DNA of 64,000 nt from Lachnospiraceae bacterium (GTDB lineage: Bacteria; Bacillota; Clostridia; Lachnospirales; Lachnospiraceae). The DNA lies in contig CAJTIR010000014.1 in the NCBI GenBank assembly GCA_910576385.1, positions 1 through 64,000 on the forward strand, written 5' to 3'. The notes under the pieces were generated by a model. That model saw only the letters and a list, made by a program, of their open reading frames with translations. It was not told the DNA's origin and ran no database searches. This document shows positions 25,258 through 34,101 of the stretch, piece by piece; within the stretch, counting starts at the first letter, position 1, and every line of letters begins with the position of its first letter. The position numbers and the translations under genes are program-made.

Positions 25258-26349
25258 ATGAAAATCTGGCAAAAAGAGACACCATTTACAGCCGAAGATT
25301 CACTTACAAAAGAACTATTTACAGAATCCACACTATTTTTTGACATTGAGACCACAGGCTTTTCTTCTGCTCACACACAAGTCTATCTGATTGGATGTGC
25401 CGCCAGAAAAGGTAATTTAAGCTGCACGACCCAATTTTTTGCGGAAACTTCGGCGGAAGAAAAGAGTATTTTATCTGCCTTCTTAAATTTAGCTTCTCAA
25501 TACCAGAGCTTGATCTCTTTTAATGGACTGGGCTTTGATCTGCCATATCTCAAAGAACGCTGTGCCTGCCACGAGCTTACCGAGACGCTAGATCAATTCA
25601 CACACTTAGATTTGTACCGAGTGCTCTCCAAATTCAAAAAAATTTTAAAGTTGACAAATCTGAAACAAAAATCATTGGAGGCTTTTCTAAATCTGCAAAG
25701 AGATGATAGATATTCTGGCGGCGATTTAATCAATATCTATCAAGAATACCTCAAGCAGCCCTCCGAAGAAAGCTGCTCCCTGTTAAAACTCCACAATTAT
25801 GAAGATTTGCTTGGCATGACAAAGCTCTTGCCACTCCTTTCTTATCCCAGATTGTTTGAAGGACAATTTGAAGTATTTTCCTATGAAAAAAACAATTATC
25901 AAACCTATAGCCATGAACATGCTATAGAATTAATTTTGACCTTAACTTTAAACCATCCTTTACCAAAACGTTTTTCTTTTGGCAGAGATAACATTTATCT
26001 TACCGGATTTCAAAATCAGGCAAAATTAAAAATTCCTATCTATCAGGGTGAATTAAAATATTTTTATCCTAATTACAAAGACTATTATTATCTGCCCAAA
26101 GAGGACCGCTCCATTCATAAAAGTGTTGCTTTCTATGTGGATAAAGATTTTCGCACCAGGGCGAAAGCGGCTACCTGTTACAGCAAAAAAACAGGATGTT
26201 TCCTGCCTCAGTTTGAGGAAGTCATCACCCCTTATTTTAAACTAGAATATCATGATAAACTCACTTGGTTTGAAATGACAGAAGATTTCACAGATTCCTT
26301 GGAACAGCAGAAAAAATATGCCTTACATTTGTTACAGTACCTATTATAG
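25258..26349 (+). CDS. YprB-like ribonuclease H-fold exonuclease
   Basis: This 363-residue protein has an N-terminal DEDD-type 3'-5' exonuclease domain of the YprB (RNase_H_2) family. Motif I is FFDIETTGF with the catalytic Asp-x-Glu, motif II is SFNGLGFDLPYL with its Asp, and the motif III region is LKLHNYEDLLGMTKL with YxxxD character. The C-terminal 170 residues are mixed strands of unknown function. ATG 25258 is chosen because GGAGGG lies 5 nt upstream; the earlier in-frame ATG overlaps that site. It is one of two large plus-strand genes, placed between the rnf and cheR operons. Its substrate (DNA or RNA) is unknown. Confidence 0.85.
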   Translation: MKIWQKETPFTAEDSLTKELFTESTLFFDIETTGFSSAHTQVYLIGCAARKGNLSCTTQFFAETSAEEKSILSAFLNLASQYQSLISFNGLGFDLPYLKERCACHELTETLDQFTHLDLYRVLSKFKKILKLTNLKQKSLEAFLNLQRDDRYSGGDLINIYQEYLKQPSEESCSLLKLHNYEDLLGMTKLLPLLSYPRLFEGQFEVFSYEKNNYQTYSHEHAIELILTLTLNHPLPKRFSFGRDNIYLTGFQNQAKLKIPIYQGELKYFYPNYKDYYYLPKEDRSIHKSVAFYVDKDFRTRAKAATCYSKKTGCFLPQFEEVITPYFKLEYHDKLTWFEMTEDFTDSLEQQKKYALHLLQYLL

Positions 26350-26485
26350 AATACAAGTACACTTTACTTTCCATAGACAATTTATCACATTCATAAGTTC
26401 TTTCATTGTTCCTTTCAAGTGTAGAGAAATTTTATACATAATAATACATCCACTTGAGCGACATATTCCATTTCCGCCGCATTGC

Positions 26486-26532
26486 GATAAAAGAAAAACC
26501 AAGTTTTTTCCCTATTTGGAAAAAACTTGGTT
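26486..26532 (-). terminator. Terminator after cheR (perfect 15-bp stem)
   Basis: Positions 26497-26511 and 26518-26532 are perfect reverse complements around a 6-nt loop. Read on the minus strand the stem is followed by TTTTTCTTTTATC, a classic intrinsic terminator for the cheR operon. Because the arms are AT-rich it may also stop plus-strand transcription from the exonuclease gene. Confidence 0.88.
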
Positions 26533-26585
26533 CCATTCTCTATTCCTCTGATCTCTAGCCATCGAAATAATTACGCTAAAGCCAC

Positions 26586-27359
26586 TCAGTTCTTCTGGAA
26601 GAAGAAAGCCTGATTTCTCTGATAATTCAGTTCCTTGTAATTCATAATCTGCTCGGTACTTCCAATAAAAAGAATACCCTCGCTGGTCAACGCAGCATTG
26701 AATTTCTTATAGATCTCCTCTTTCGCTTCCTCAGTAAAATAGATCAATACATTCCGGCACACAATCAAATGACAGCCGGAAGGATAAGGATCTTTCAACA
26801 GATTATGCTCCTTAAATTCCACCTGGCGCTTAATCTCATCTGAAATCTGGTAAGAACTTCCAATCTTAGTAAAATATTTACTCTTGAACTCTGCTGGTAC
26901 AGCCGCAATACTTTTCTCATTGTAGAGCCCCATACGCGCCTTATCCAACACCTGTTTATCAATATCCGTAGCAATAATTTTAATTTGTTTGATTGGAATA
27001 TGCTTTGACAATGCCATTACCAGAGAATACGGCTCATCCCCTGTGGAACAAGCAGCGCTCCAAACCTTTAGGCTCTTGCCAAATTTCTTAATCAATGCAG
27101 GAAAGACTTCTTTGTCCAAGATCACCCACTGCTCCGCATTGCGGTAAAATTCAGAGACATTGATTGTCAGGAAATTGACAAACTGTTCAAACTTCTCCTT
27201 ATCTTTCTTAATCAGCGCCACATAATCTTTGTAACTGGTGATACGATTTTTGGAAATCAAGGTATCAATCCTGCGCTTCATCTGCTTTTCTTTGTATGAA
27301 TTCAGGTCAATCTTAGTCAATACCAAAATATCTTTTTTGAAATCTTCATACCCATTCAT
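26586..27359 (-). CDS. cheR: Chemotaxis-type protein-glutamate O-methyltransferase CheR
   Basis: CheR methylates glutamates on chemoreceptors using S-adenosylmethionine. The 257-residue protein has the N-terminal helical domain (MKRRIDTLISKNRITSY, basic region that docks to receptors) and the SAM-binding domain with WSAACSTGDEPYSLVMAL (about 98-115) and CRNVLIYFTEEAKEEIY (about 205-221). No other chemotaxis gene is in the window. It lies 10 nt after the S1-domain gene and is followed by a strong terminator, so it is the last gene of the cmk-ispH-S1 operon. Confidence 0.95.
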   Translation of the reverse strand: MNGYEDFKKDILVLTKIDLNSYKEKQMKRRIDTLISKNRITSYKDYVALIKKDKEKFEQFVNFLTINVSEFYRNAEQWVILDKEVFPALIKKFGKSLKVWSAACSTGDEPYSLVMALSKHIPIKQIKIIATDIDKQVLDKARMGLYNEKSIAAVPAEFKSKYFTKIGSSYQISDEIKRQVEFKEHNLLKDPYPSGCHLIVCRNVLIYFTEEAKEEIYKKFNAALTSEGILFIGSTEQIMNYKELNYQRNQAFFFQKN

Positions 27360-27369
27360 GGCATTTCCT

Positions 27370-28473
27370 CTATTCTTCTACATTCTCTTCTTCACTCTCA
27401 GCTTCTGTGGTCTCCTCATTTGCTGACACCAATGCCTTAATACTGAGACTGATCTTCTTCTCTGCCTCATTAAAATCAACAATTTTCGCTTCAATTTCCT
27501 GACCGATATTCAAAACATCTGACGGTTTCTCTACATGTTCTTTGGAAATCTGAGATACGTGCAGCAATGCATCCACACCAGGAGCCATCTCCACAAAAGC
27601 GCCAAAATCTGTCATTCTAGCCACTACACCGGTGACAACATTGCCAACTGCATATTTTTCAGCAGCATCCTTCCAAGGATTCTCATCTTCAAACTTCTTG
27701 CTCAAAGCAATCTTCTTATCGTTGATGTCTTTGATAAATACCTTTACCACTTCGCCAACTTTGAAGACCTTCTTGGGATTCTCCACTCTGCCCCAGGACA
27801 TCTCAGAAATATGAAGCAGTCCGTCTGCTCCACCAAGGTCGATAAATGCACCGAAATCCGTTACATTCTTTACCGTTCCCTCTACGACATCACCAACCTG
27901 GATCCTCTCAAACAATGCCTTCTGAAGTTCTTCCTTCTTAGCAACCAAAAGCTGCTTCCTGTCACCGATAATTCTTCTTCTGCGGGGATTGAACTCTGTG
28001 ATTACAAATTCGATCTCCTGATCTTTGTATTTTCCAAGATCCTTCTCATATGTATCAGATACCAGGCTTGCAGGGATAAAAATCCGTGCCTCATCAATCA
28101 CAACACTTAAACCGCCCTCTAATACCTGTACCACTTTTGCGGTCAATACTTCCTGGGCATTAAATGCCTCTTCGAGTCTCTTGCTTCCCTTCTCAGCAGC
28201 AAGGCGCTTATAAGTCAACATTACTTGACCTTCTCCGTCATTCACCTTTAAAACTTTAGCTTCCATAGTGTCACCTACGGAAACTACGGCAGTCAGGTCT
28301 ACGTTTGGTTCGTTTGTATACTCATTGCGGGTAATGATTCCATCGGATTTGTAACCAATATTTAAGATGATCTCGTCTGGTTTCACATCAATAACGGTAC
28401 CTTCGACTACCTCTCCATTCCTTATTGTTTTAAATGATTCTTCTAACATTTGTTCAAAACTCATTTCTGACAT
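27370..28473 (-). CDS. S1 RNA-binding domain protein (RpsA-like)
   Basis: This 367-residue protein contains four S1 OB-fold repeats. Typical motifs include VVEGTVIDVKPDEIILNIGYKS (VVEGTVIDVK), VGDVVEGTVKNVTDFGAFIDL (VTDFGAFIDL) with LLHISEMSWGRV, and VARMTDFGAFVEM with LLHVSQIS. It is shorter than E. coli ribosomal protein S1 (six repeats) but the usual size for Firmicute homologues, which may act in translation or RNA turnover. The tail is acidic (EETTEAESEEENVEE). ATG 28473 is chosen for its GAGGAGG site 9 nt upstream. It overlaps the end of ispH by 20 nt. Fusion or close coupling with IspH is frequent in Clostridia. Confidence 0.93.
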   Translation of the reverse strand: MSEMSFEQMLEESFKTIRNGEVVEGTVIDVKPDEIILNIGYKSDGIITRNEYTNEPNVDLTAVVSVGDTMEAKVLKVNDGEGQVMLTYKRLAAEKGSKRLEEAFNAQEVLTAKVVQVLEGGLSVVIDEARIFIPASLVSDTYEKDLGKYKDQEIEFVITEFNPRRRRIIGDRKQLLVAKKEELQKALFERIQVGDVVEGTVKNVTDFGAFIDLGGADGLLHISEMSWGRVENPKKVFKVGEVVKVFIKDINDKKIALSKKFEDENPWKDAAEKYAVGNVVTGVVARMTDFGAFVEMAPGVDALLHVSQISKEHVEKPSDVLNIGQEIEAKIVDFNEAEKKISLSIKALVSANEETTEAESEEENVEE

Positions 28474-29311
28474 TTTTTTGAACCTCCTCAATAATTTTGT
28501 TTGGGGTAGAAGCCCCTGCGGTAATACCTACGCTATTAATGGACCATAATTTAGACAAATCCAAATCCTTCAGTGTCTGTATATAGCAAGTATTTTCACA
28601 TTCTTTTTTACATATTTCAAATAACTTTTGCGTATTGGAACTATTCTTTCCACCGACCACAATCATAGCATCCACCTTGGCGGCAATCTCCTTCGCCTCG
28701 GCCTGCCTCTCCTGCGTCGCATTGCAAATCGTATTTAAAACAATTATATCATAACCTTTTTTCTCAAGAATTTCAACTAGTTCTTTAAATTTCTTGTTGT
28801 TAAATGTCGTCTGAGCGACAATACAGACCTTTTTTGGGCTTTTTAAGGCAAAATTTTGGGCTTCCTGCACGGTAGAAATCACAGTTGTCTCTGCCATATT
28901 GCTGCTCCAGCCCTTTATCCCCTCCACTTCCGGGTGATTTTCATTGCCAACAATTACCACATGAAAGTCTTCCTTGCTGCAGCGTTCTACAATCTGATGA
29001 ATCTTGCGCACAAATGGGCAGGTGGCGTCCACATAGGAAATTTTTGCATCATCAAGCAGATCATAGATTTCTTTTCCTACACCATGAGAACGAATAATGA
29101 CTGTCCCATCCTGACATTTCTGCAATTCTTCCGGTGTTTCCACCACACAGACGCCCTTTTTTTCCAAATCTTTTACTACTTCTTCATTGTGGATAATCGG
29201 GCCATAGGTATAAATCTTTCCTGATTCCAGTTCTGTCTGCTCATAGACTGTCTCCACTGCACGCCTGACGCCAAAACAAAAACCGGCGCTTTTTGCCAGG
29301 ATTACCTTCAT
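28454..29311 (-). CDS. ispH: 4-hydroxy-3-methylbut-2-enyl diphosphate reductase
   Basis: IspH performs the last step of the MEP isoprenoid pathway, making IPP and DMAPP with a 4Fe-4S cluster. The 285-residue protein has the three cluster cysteines in their usual contexts: AGFCFGVRRAV (Cys12), VDATCPFVRKIH and VLNTICNAT. The IRSHGVGK and TTFNNKKF motifs also match. The start overlaps the cmk stop as ATGA, and its end overlaps the S1 gene start, so cmk, ispH and the S1 gene are translationally coupled. Confidence 0.97.
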   Translation of the reverse strand: MKVILAKSAGFCFGVRRAVETVYEQTELESGKIYTYGPIIHNEEVVKDLEKKGVCVVETPEELQKCQDGTVIIRSHGVGKEIYDLLDDAKISYVDATCPFVRKIHQIVERCSKEDFHVVIVGNENHPEVEGIKGWSSNMAETTVISTVQEAQNFALKSPKKVCIVAQTTFNNKKFKELVEILEKKGYDIIVLNTICNATQERQAEAKEIAAKVDAMIVVGGKNSSNTQKLFEICKKECENTCYIQTLKDLDLSKLWSINSVGITAGASTPNKIIEEVQKNVRNEF

Positions 29312-29994
29312 TTCTCAATTTCCTTTCCACACTTCTTTTGGTGCACAAGCTCCAAAATCTTCTTTACAACCTCCTCAATGGTCATTGAGGAACTGTCTAT
29401 CAAAACAGCATCTTCGGCCTGTTTTAAAGGAGAAATTTTTCGATTCATATCTTGTTCATCTCGCAGTCTGATATCCTCACAGATCTTTTCCAAGGTACAA
29501 TCTTCTCCCTTTTCCTGCAGTTCCAGAAATCTACGTCTGCCCCTGGTTTCAACGCTTGCAGTGAGATATACCTTTACTTGTGCCTCGGGAAGCACACAAG
29601 TTCCAATGTCTCTGCCATCCATAATTAAATCCGTGGTATGTGCCAATTCTCTTTGAAGCTGTGTCAGCTTTTCTCGAACCTTGGGATAGACGCTGACTGC
29701 AGAAGTTATTTTCCCCACTTCCTCCGTGCGAATCAGTCCATTTACATTTTCTCCATTTAAAAATACCTGCTGTTCTCCATTTTCATTGGAGAGTGTGACT
29801 GTTATCTGTTCACAGGCAGCGCTAATCGCCGCCTCATCCTTAGACGCAATTCCCTCTCTTAAGAAATATAGTGCCATCGCCCGATACATCGCTCCTGTAT
29901 CAACATAAATGTAAGATAATTCCTTAGCTGCCAGTTTCGCAATAGTACTCTTTCCAGCGCCCGCCGGTCCATCAATTGCTATATTGAATGCCAT
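29308..29994 (-). CDS. cmk: Cytidylate kinase
   Basis: Cmk phosphorylates CMP and dCMP. The 228-residue protein has a P-loop GPAGAGKST at about residues 9-17, VDTGAMYRAMALYFL, the DGRDIGTCVLPEA loop and the NMP-binding insert. ATG 29994 is chosen for its GGAGG site 6 nt upstream. It is the first gene of the cmk-ispH-S1-cheR unit, 143 nt after the flavoprotein gene. In Firmicutes cmk is often next to an S1-domain gene. Confidence 0.96.
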   Translation of the reverse strand: MAFNIAIDGPAGAGKSTIAKLAAKELSYIYVDTGAMYRAMALYFLREGIASKDEAAISAACEQITVTLSNENGEQQVFLNGENVNGLIRTEEVGKITSAVSVYPKVREKLTQLQRELAHTTDLIMDGRDIGTCVLPEAQVKVYLTASVETRGRRRFLELQEKGEDCTLEKICEDIRLRDEQDMNRKISPLKQAEDAVLIDSSSMTIEEVVKKILELVHQKKCGKEIEK

Positions 29995-30137
29995 ATTATT
30001 CCTCCATTTTACCAATTATTTTATATCCGATGGGAATGGCTCCCGTTACAAGAATATCAAGATGTTCTTAAATTTTATCTATTTTATCTATTTTCTCTGT
30101 CATGATAAAATACCTAAGTCATTGTCTCTGTCCCCTG

Positions 30138-31406
30138 CTAAACGGCACTGTCACCCGCCAGATATCCAGTAGACCATGCAATCTGTAGATTAAAACCGCC
30201 AGTCAGTGCATCCAGATCTAGTATCTCTCCAGCAAAATACAATCCTGTTACCAACTTAGACTCCATTGTGGATGGATTGACTTCTCGGACACTGATACCG
30301 CCCCTGGTAATAATTGCCTCATTAAACTCTCGGAAACGGGATAACATCAAGGGAAATCCTTTGATGAGACGAATAAACGCCTGCCGTTCTTGTTTTGTGA
30401 TCTCACATACCCGCCGTTCTGGATCAATATTACTCAATTTCACCATTACTGGAATTAATTTTGCTGGAAACAGCTTTTGAATGGCATTTTTAAACTGACG
30501 ATTCTGATTTTCCTGAAAATCCCTCAGCACACGCTTATCCAATTGTTCCTCTGACAATGCTGGTTTTAAATCAATTGTCATTGATAATGGCATATTTTTA
30601 ATATAATCATTGAGCACGCTGCTGGCGCTGAGCATCAACGGACCGCTGACGCCATAATGAGTAAAAAGCATTTCTCCAAATTCCTGATACAGAAGCTTCT
30701 CTTTCTTATAGATAGAGACTTGTACATTTCTAAGAGACAAGCCCTGCAGCTCTTTTACCCAGGTTTCTTTTGTCTCAAAGGGCACCAGAGACGGCAGACA
30801 TTCCATGACGGTATGTCCCAAATCTCTTGCAAAACGATATCCGTCTCCAGTAGAACCTGTAGAAACATAAGAGCAGCCGCCTGTGGCAAGAATCACAGAT
30901 TCAGCATTTAAAACAGTCCCATCTGAAAGCCTTACACCTGTAATTCTTCGTTTTGCCTCTGTCTGATTGTGCTCGACCCCCATAAATATTTCTTCCGTTA
31001 ATATCTCTGACACCTGCGCATAAAGTTGTATCTGTACCCCAACTCGCTTCAAGGCCCGCTGTAGGGCCTGAATCACATCGGAAGAATGATCTGATTGTGG
31101 AAATACACGCTGTCCCCGTTCTGTCTTCAAAGTAAGTCCCTGTTCTTCAAAAAAGTCCATCGCCTGCCAGTTGCTGAAACTGTAAATGGCACTGTAAAGA
31201 AATTTCCGATTGCGCAGTACATTTTGAAATAATTCTTCCGTATCACAGGCATTGGTAAGATTGCATCTGCCCTTTCCTGTAATATAGAGCTTTTTTCCCA
31301 ACTTTTCATTTTTTTCCAACAACAATACTTGTCCGCCCCGCCTTGCTGCCCAAATTGCTGCCATCATCCCTGCTGCACCGCCGCCGATTACAATTATTTT
31401 TCCCAT
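30138..31406 (-). CDS. HI0933/YhiN family FAD-dependent oxidoreductase
   Basis: This 422-residue flavoprotein belongs to the HI0933-like (YhiN) family. It opens with the FAD-binding Rossmann motif IIVIGGGAAGMMAAIWAA, continues with GKKLYITGKGRCNLTN, and has a second dinucleotide motif LATGGCSYVSTGSTGDGYRFA (VILATGGCSY) and a C-terminal YFAGEILDLDALTGGFN that closes the FAD site. The physiological substrate is unknown in most members. I take ATG 31406 as start because the Rossmann strand begins there. The longer frame to 31502 extends into the rpiR gene without a family match. Confidence 0.92.
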   Translation of the reverse strand: MGKIIVIGGGAAGMMAAIWAARRGGQVLLLEKNEKLGKKLYITGKGRCNLTNACDTEELFQNVLRNRKFLYSAIYSFSNWQAMDFFEEQGLTLKTERGQRVFPQSDHSSDVIQALQRALKRVGVQIQLYAQVSEILTEEIFMGVEHNQTEAKRRITGVRLSDGTVLNAESVILATGGCSYVSTGSTGDGYRFARDLGHTVMECLPSLVPFETKETWVKELQGLSLRNVQVSIYKKEKLLYQEFGEMLFTHYGVSGPLMLSASSVLNDYIKNMPLSMTIDLKPALSEEQLDKRVLRDFQENQNRQFKNAIQKLFPAKLIPVMVKLSNIDPERRVCEITKQERQAFIRLIKGFPLMLSRFREFNEAIITRGGISVREVNPSTMESKLVTGLYFAGEILDLDALTGGFNLQIAWSTGYLAGDSAV

Positions 31407-31437
31407 ATATATTCCATACCTGCCTGTTCGTTCTTCT

Positions 31438-32352
31438 TTACTCCATCCCAGAATAACGCATCTGTACAGAATCGTCAATATAATCAATTTCATCATTGCC
31501 ATAAAATTGATATTCTTCCCAAACTTGCTCTAATAATTCCAAATTTTGAAAAACAGTTTTCTGTCTTTTCATACAGACAGCCATCAGCAGCGCATTGATC
31601 ACACTCAATGGCGCCACCAGAGAATCTACAATGGCAGACATATCACTCTGGGCAATCAAATTACAGGAAGAATACAGATTCATCGGAGAATGCACGCTGT
31701 CTGTCATAGTAATCACTTTTGCATTGCGATTATTGGCAAATTCCATTGCCTTTAATACGCGCACAGAATATCTGGGAAAGCTAATTCCAATCATCACATC
31801 CCCCTGACCAATCTGAAGCATCTGTTCAAATAATTCACTGGAACTGCTGGTGTGCAAAAGCTTTACCCCGCCAACCATCATATTCAGATAAAATGACAAA
31901 AACTCTGCCAACGGTGCGCAGCTCCTCAATCCAATCACATAAATTTGTTTGGCATCGAGAATTGTCTCCACCGCCAGATCAAAAGCCTGCTCATCAATGT
32001 CTTTTAGAGTGTTTTGTATGCGTTTCGCATCTGACTGCAATACGGTTTCTAAAATTTCAGACTGCGAAATTCTTCCATACATATCTTCCATCCGCTGCAC
32101 AGAATGTAATTTTCCCCGTACTAATTCCGCCAAAGCCTCCTGAAACTGTGGATAGCCCTTATAACCTAGATGCATCGCGAAACGCACTACTGTGGATTCA
32201 CTGACCCCTACGGTCTCTCCCAACTTCGCCGCTGTCAAAAACACAGCTTGATCATAATGATCTGTAATATAAGCTGCCAGCAGTTTTTGGCCTTTGCTTA
32301 GGGTTCCATATCGTTCATTGATTCGATTCATTAACTGATTTGTAAAGCTCAT
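31438..32352 (-). CDS. RpiR/MurR family transcriptional regulator
   Basis: This 304-residue regulator has an N-terminal helix-turn-helix of the RpiR type (AKLGETVGVSESTVVRFAMHLGYKGY, segment VSESTVVRFAMHLGYKG) and a C-terminal SIS sugar-phosphate-binding domain (IYVIGLRSCAPLAEFLSFYL, GDVMIGISFPRYS, ITMTDSVHSP). Such proteins respond to phosphosugars. The obvious neighbours (flavoprotein, decarboxylase operon) do not reveal a sugar pathway, so the target is unknown. ATG 32352 with AGGGAG 5 nt or so upstream is preferred; an alternative ATG lies at 32370. Confidence 0.9.
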   Translation of the reverse strand: MSFTNQLMNRINERYGTLSKGQKLLAAYITDHYDQAVFLTAAKLGETVGVSESTVVRFAMHLGYKGYPQFQEALAELVRGKLHSVQRMEDMYGRISQSEILETVLQSDAKRIQNTLKDIDEQAFDLAVETILDAKQIYVIGLRSCAPLAEFLSFYLNMMVGGVKLLHTSSSSELFEQMLQIGQGDVMIGISFPRYSVRVLKAMEFANNRNAKVITMTDSVHSPMNLYSSCNLIAQSDMSAIVDSLVAPLSVINALLMAVCMKRQKTVFQNLELLEQVWEEYQFYGNDEIDYIDDSVQMRYSGME

Positions 32353-32385
32353 TACCTCTCCCTCAGACATTTTTCTCTATGATAA

Positions 32386-32415
32386 AGAGATACTGCCCAA
32401 AAGAGCAGTATCTCT
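32386..32415 (-). terminator. Terminator of the decarboxylase operon
   Basis: AGAGATACTGC (32386-32396) pairs perfectly with GCAGTATCTCT (32405-32415) around an 8-nt loop. On the minus strand it is followed by TTTATC. It lies about 180 nt after the stop of the 5S-type carboxyltransferase gene and just before rpiR, so it most likely ends the decarboxylase transcript. The intervening 32416-32597 holds no other feature I can name. Confidence 0.65.
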
Positions 32416-32597
32416 TCTCAAAGCACACCATTGACTGTGAATATTACTTTGGCGGTTAATATCGACGTTTTTACTTGACTAGATATCCATCTGCTATGTT
32501 GGCATCAATCATTGTAACACTTATGACAACTCTTTCTTCCGCCTTGCTGATGAAAGCTCACTCTACGTCTTACACTCAAAGATTTTCTTTCACACTG

Positions 32598-34016
32598 TTA
32601 TACCGGATAAGCTCCGTTTTTGGTATCTGCAATGGAAGCATCTACCTTTGTCTGCTGTGCCTCTCTGTATTTGAAAAATTCTGTGGCAACTTGTGGGAAC
32701 AATGCATAGGAAAGCACATCCTCATCCTGCTGTTTCCACTGTTTCATCTCTGCCTCCAGCTTGTCTAATTCTGGCTCTAACAAATCTGCATATCGACAGG
32801 TAATTGCATTTTTCTTCTCGTCTCCCAATACCTTGTCAATCACTTCAGGATTAAATGGTTTTACAGTCTGGCCATATTTTCCAAGCAGAACATCCTTGGT
32901 CTCCTTGGTGGCAACCTTATAGCGCTCTCCCATCAATACATTAAACACTGCCTGTGTACCGACAATCTGAGAAGATGGTGTTACCAGCGGCGGCTCGCCG
33001 AGATCTTTACGCACACGCGGAATCTCTTCTAACACTTCCATGTATTTGTCTTCTGCATTCTGCTCTTTCAACTGAGATACCATGTTGCTGAGCATACCGC
33101 CAGGTACCTGATAGAGCAAGGTCTGAATATCCACACCCAACACTTTTGGATTTAAGAGACCACTCTTTAGTGCTTCCTCTCTCATTGGACGGAAATAGTC
33201 TGCAATCTCCTTTAACAGCATCTGATCAAATCCAGGATCCAGTGGAGTGCCACGGAATGCCTCTGCCATAACCTCTGTCGCAGGCTGGCTGGTTCCCAGT
33301 GCAAATGGTGACATTGCTGTGTCAATAATATCACATCCTGCTTCCACTGCCTTCAATAAAGTCATAGAAGCCACACCAGAAGTATAATGTGTATGCAGTT
33401 CAATTGGAAGTTTGGTAGCTTTCTTCAAAGATTTTACCAATTCCTCTGCCTTATATGGCGTCAATAAACCAGCCATATCCTTGATACAGATCGAGTTTGC
33501 CCCCATCTCCTCAATTCTTTTGGCCATATCAGTCCAATATTTGAGCGTGTAAGCATCACCAAGTGTATAAGAAAGTGCAACCTGTGCATGTCCTTTTTCT
33601 TTGTTGGTAGCAGTTACTGCAGTCTGTAAATTTCTTAAATCATTCAGACAGTCAAAAATACGGATAATATCAATTCCATTGGCAATGGATTTCTGTACAA
33701 AATATTCCACCACATCATCTGCATAGGGACGATAACCGAGAATATTCTGACCACGGAACAACATTTGTAATTTGGTGTTCTTAAATCCTGCCTTTAACTT
33801 GCGCAGACGCTCCCAGGGATCTTCTTTCAAAAAACGCAGAGAAGCGTCAAAAGTTGCGCCGCCCCAGCATTCTACGGCATGGTAGCCGACTTTATCCATT
33901 TTATCAATAATCGGCAGCATCTGTTCTGTTGTCATTCGGGTGGCAATCAGAGACTGATGTGCATCACGTAATATGGTTTCTGTAATCTTAACAGGTCTTT
34001 TTTTCAGTTCAGCCAT
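32598..34016 (-). CDS. Oxaloacetate decarboxylase alpha / transcarboxylase 5S-type carboxyltransferase
   Basis: This 472-residue protein is the DRE-TIM carboxyltransferase seen in oxaloacetate decarboxylase alpha, pyruvate carboxylase subunit B and Propionibacterium transcarboxylase 5S. It moves CO2 between oxaloacetate/pyruvate and biotin. Visible motifs are TETILRDAHQSLIATRM (catalytic site), the carbamylated-lysine region ICIKDMAGLLTPY and the metal-binding IELHTHYTSG. The conserved C-terminal PYC_OADA domain is present, but the biotin domain is missing and supplied in trans by the 125-residue carrier. ATG 34016 with AGAGGA is used. A hairpin separates it from oadB. Confidence 0.93.
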   Translation of the reverse strand: MAELKKRPVKITETILRDAHQSLIATRMTTEQMLPIIDKMDKVGYHAVECWGGATFDASLRFLKEDPWERLRKLKAGFKNTKLQMLFRGQNILGYRPYADDVVEYFVQKSIANGIDIIRIFDCLNDLRNLQTAVTATNKEKGHAQVALSYTLGDAYTLKYWTDMAKRIEEMGANSICIKDMAGLLTPYKAEELVKSLKKATKLPIELHTHYTSGVASMTLLKAVEAGCDIIDTAMSPFALGTSQPATEVMAEAFRGTPLDPGFDQMLLKEIADYFRPMREEALKSGLLNPKVLGVDIQTLLYQVPGGMLSNMVSQLKEQNAEDKYMEVLEEIPRVRKDLGEPPLVTPSSQIVGTQAVFNVLMGERYKVATKETKDVLLGKYGQTVKPFNPEVIDKVLGDEKKNAITCRYADLLEPELDKLEAEMKQWKQQDEDVLSYALFPQVATEFFKYREAQQTKVDASIADTKNGAYPV

Positions 34017-34058
34017 GATTATTCCTCTCATTCTGCCGCTTTACGGCTTCTATAATTC

Positions 34059-34092
34059 AGCGGATTTGCACCCACTCAGGGTACAATCCGCT
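34059..34092 (-). promoter_or_regulatory. Intercistronic hairpin between oadB and the 5S gene
   Basis: AGCGGATT (34059-34066) pairs with AATCCGCT (34085-34092), with additional inner pairing between GCACCC and GGGTAC around a 5-nt loop. There is no U-run, so it may mark an RNA-processing site or adjust expression of the last gene relative to the pump genes. Confidence 0.5.
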
Positions 34093-34101
34093 CTGGTGTT
34101 T

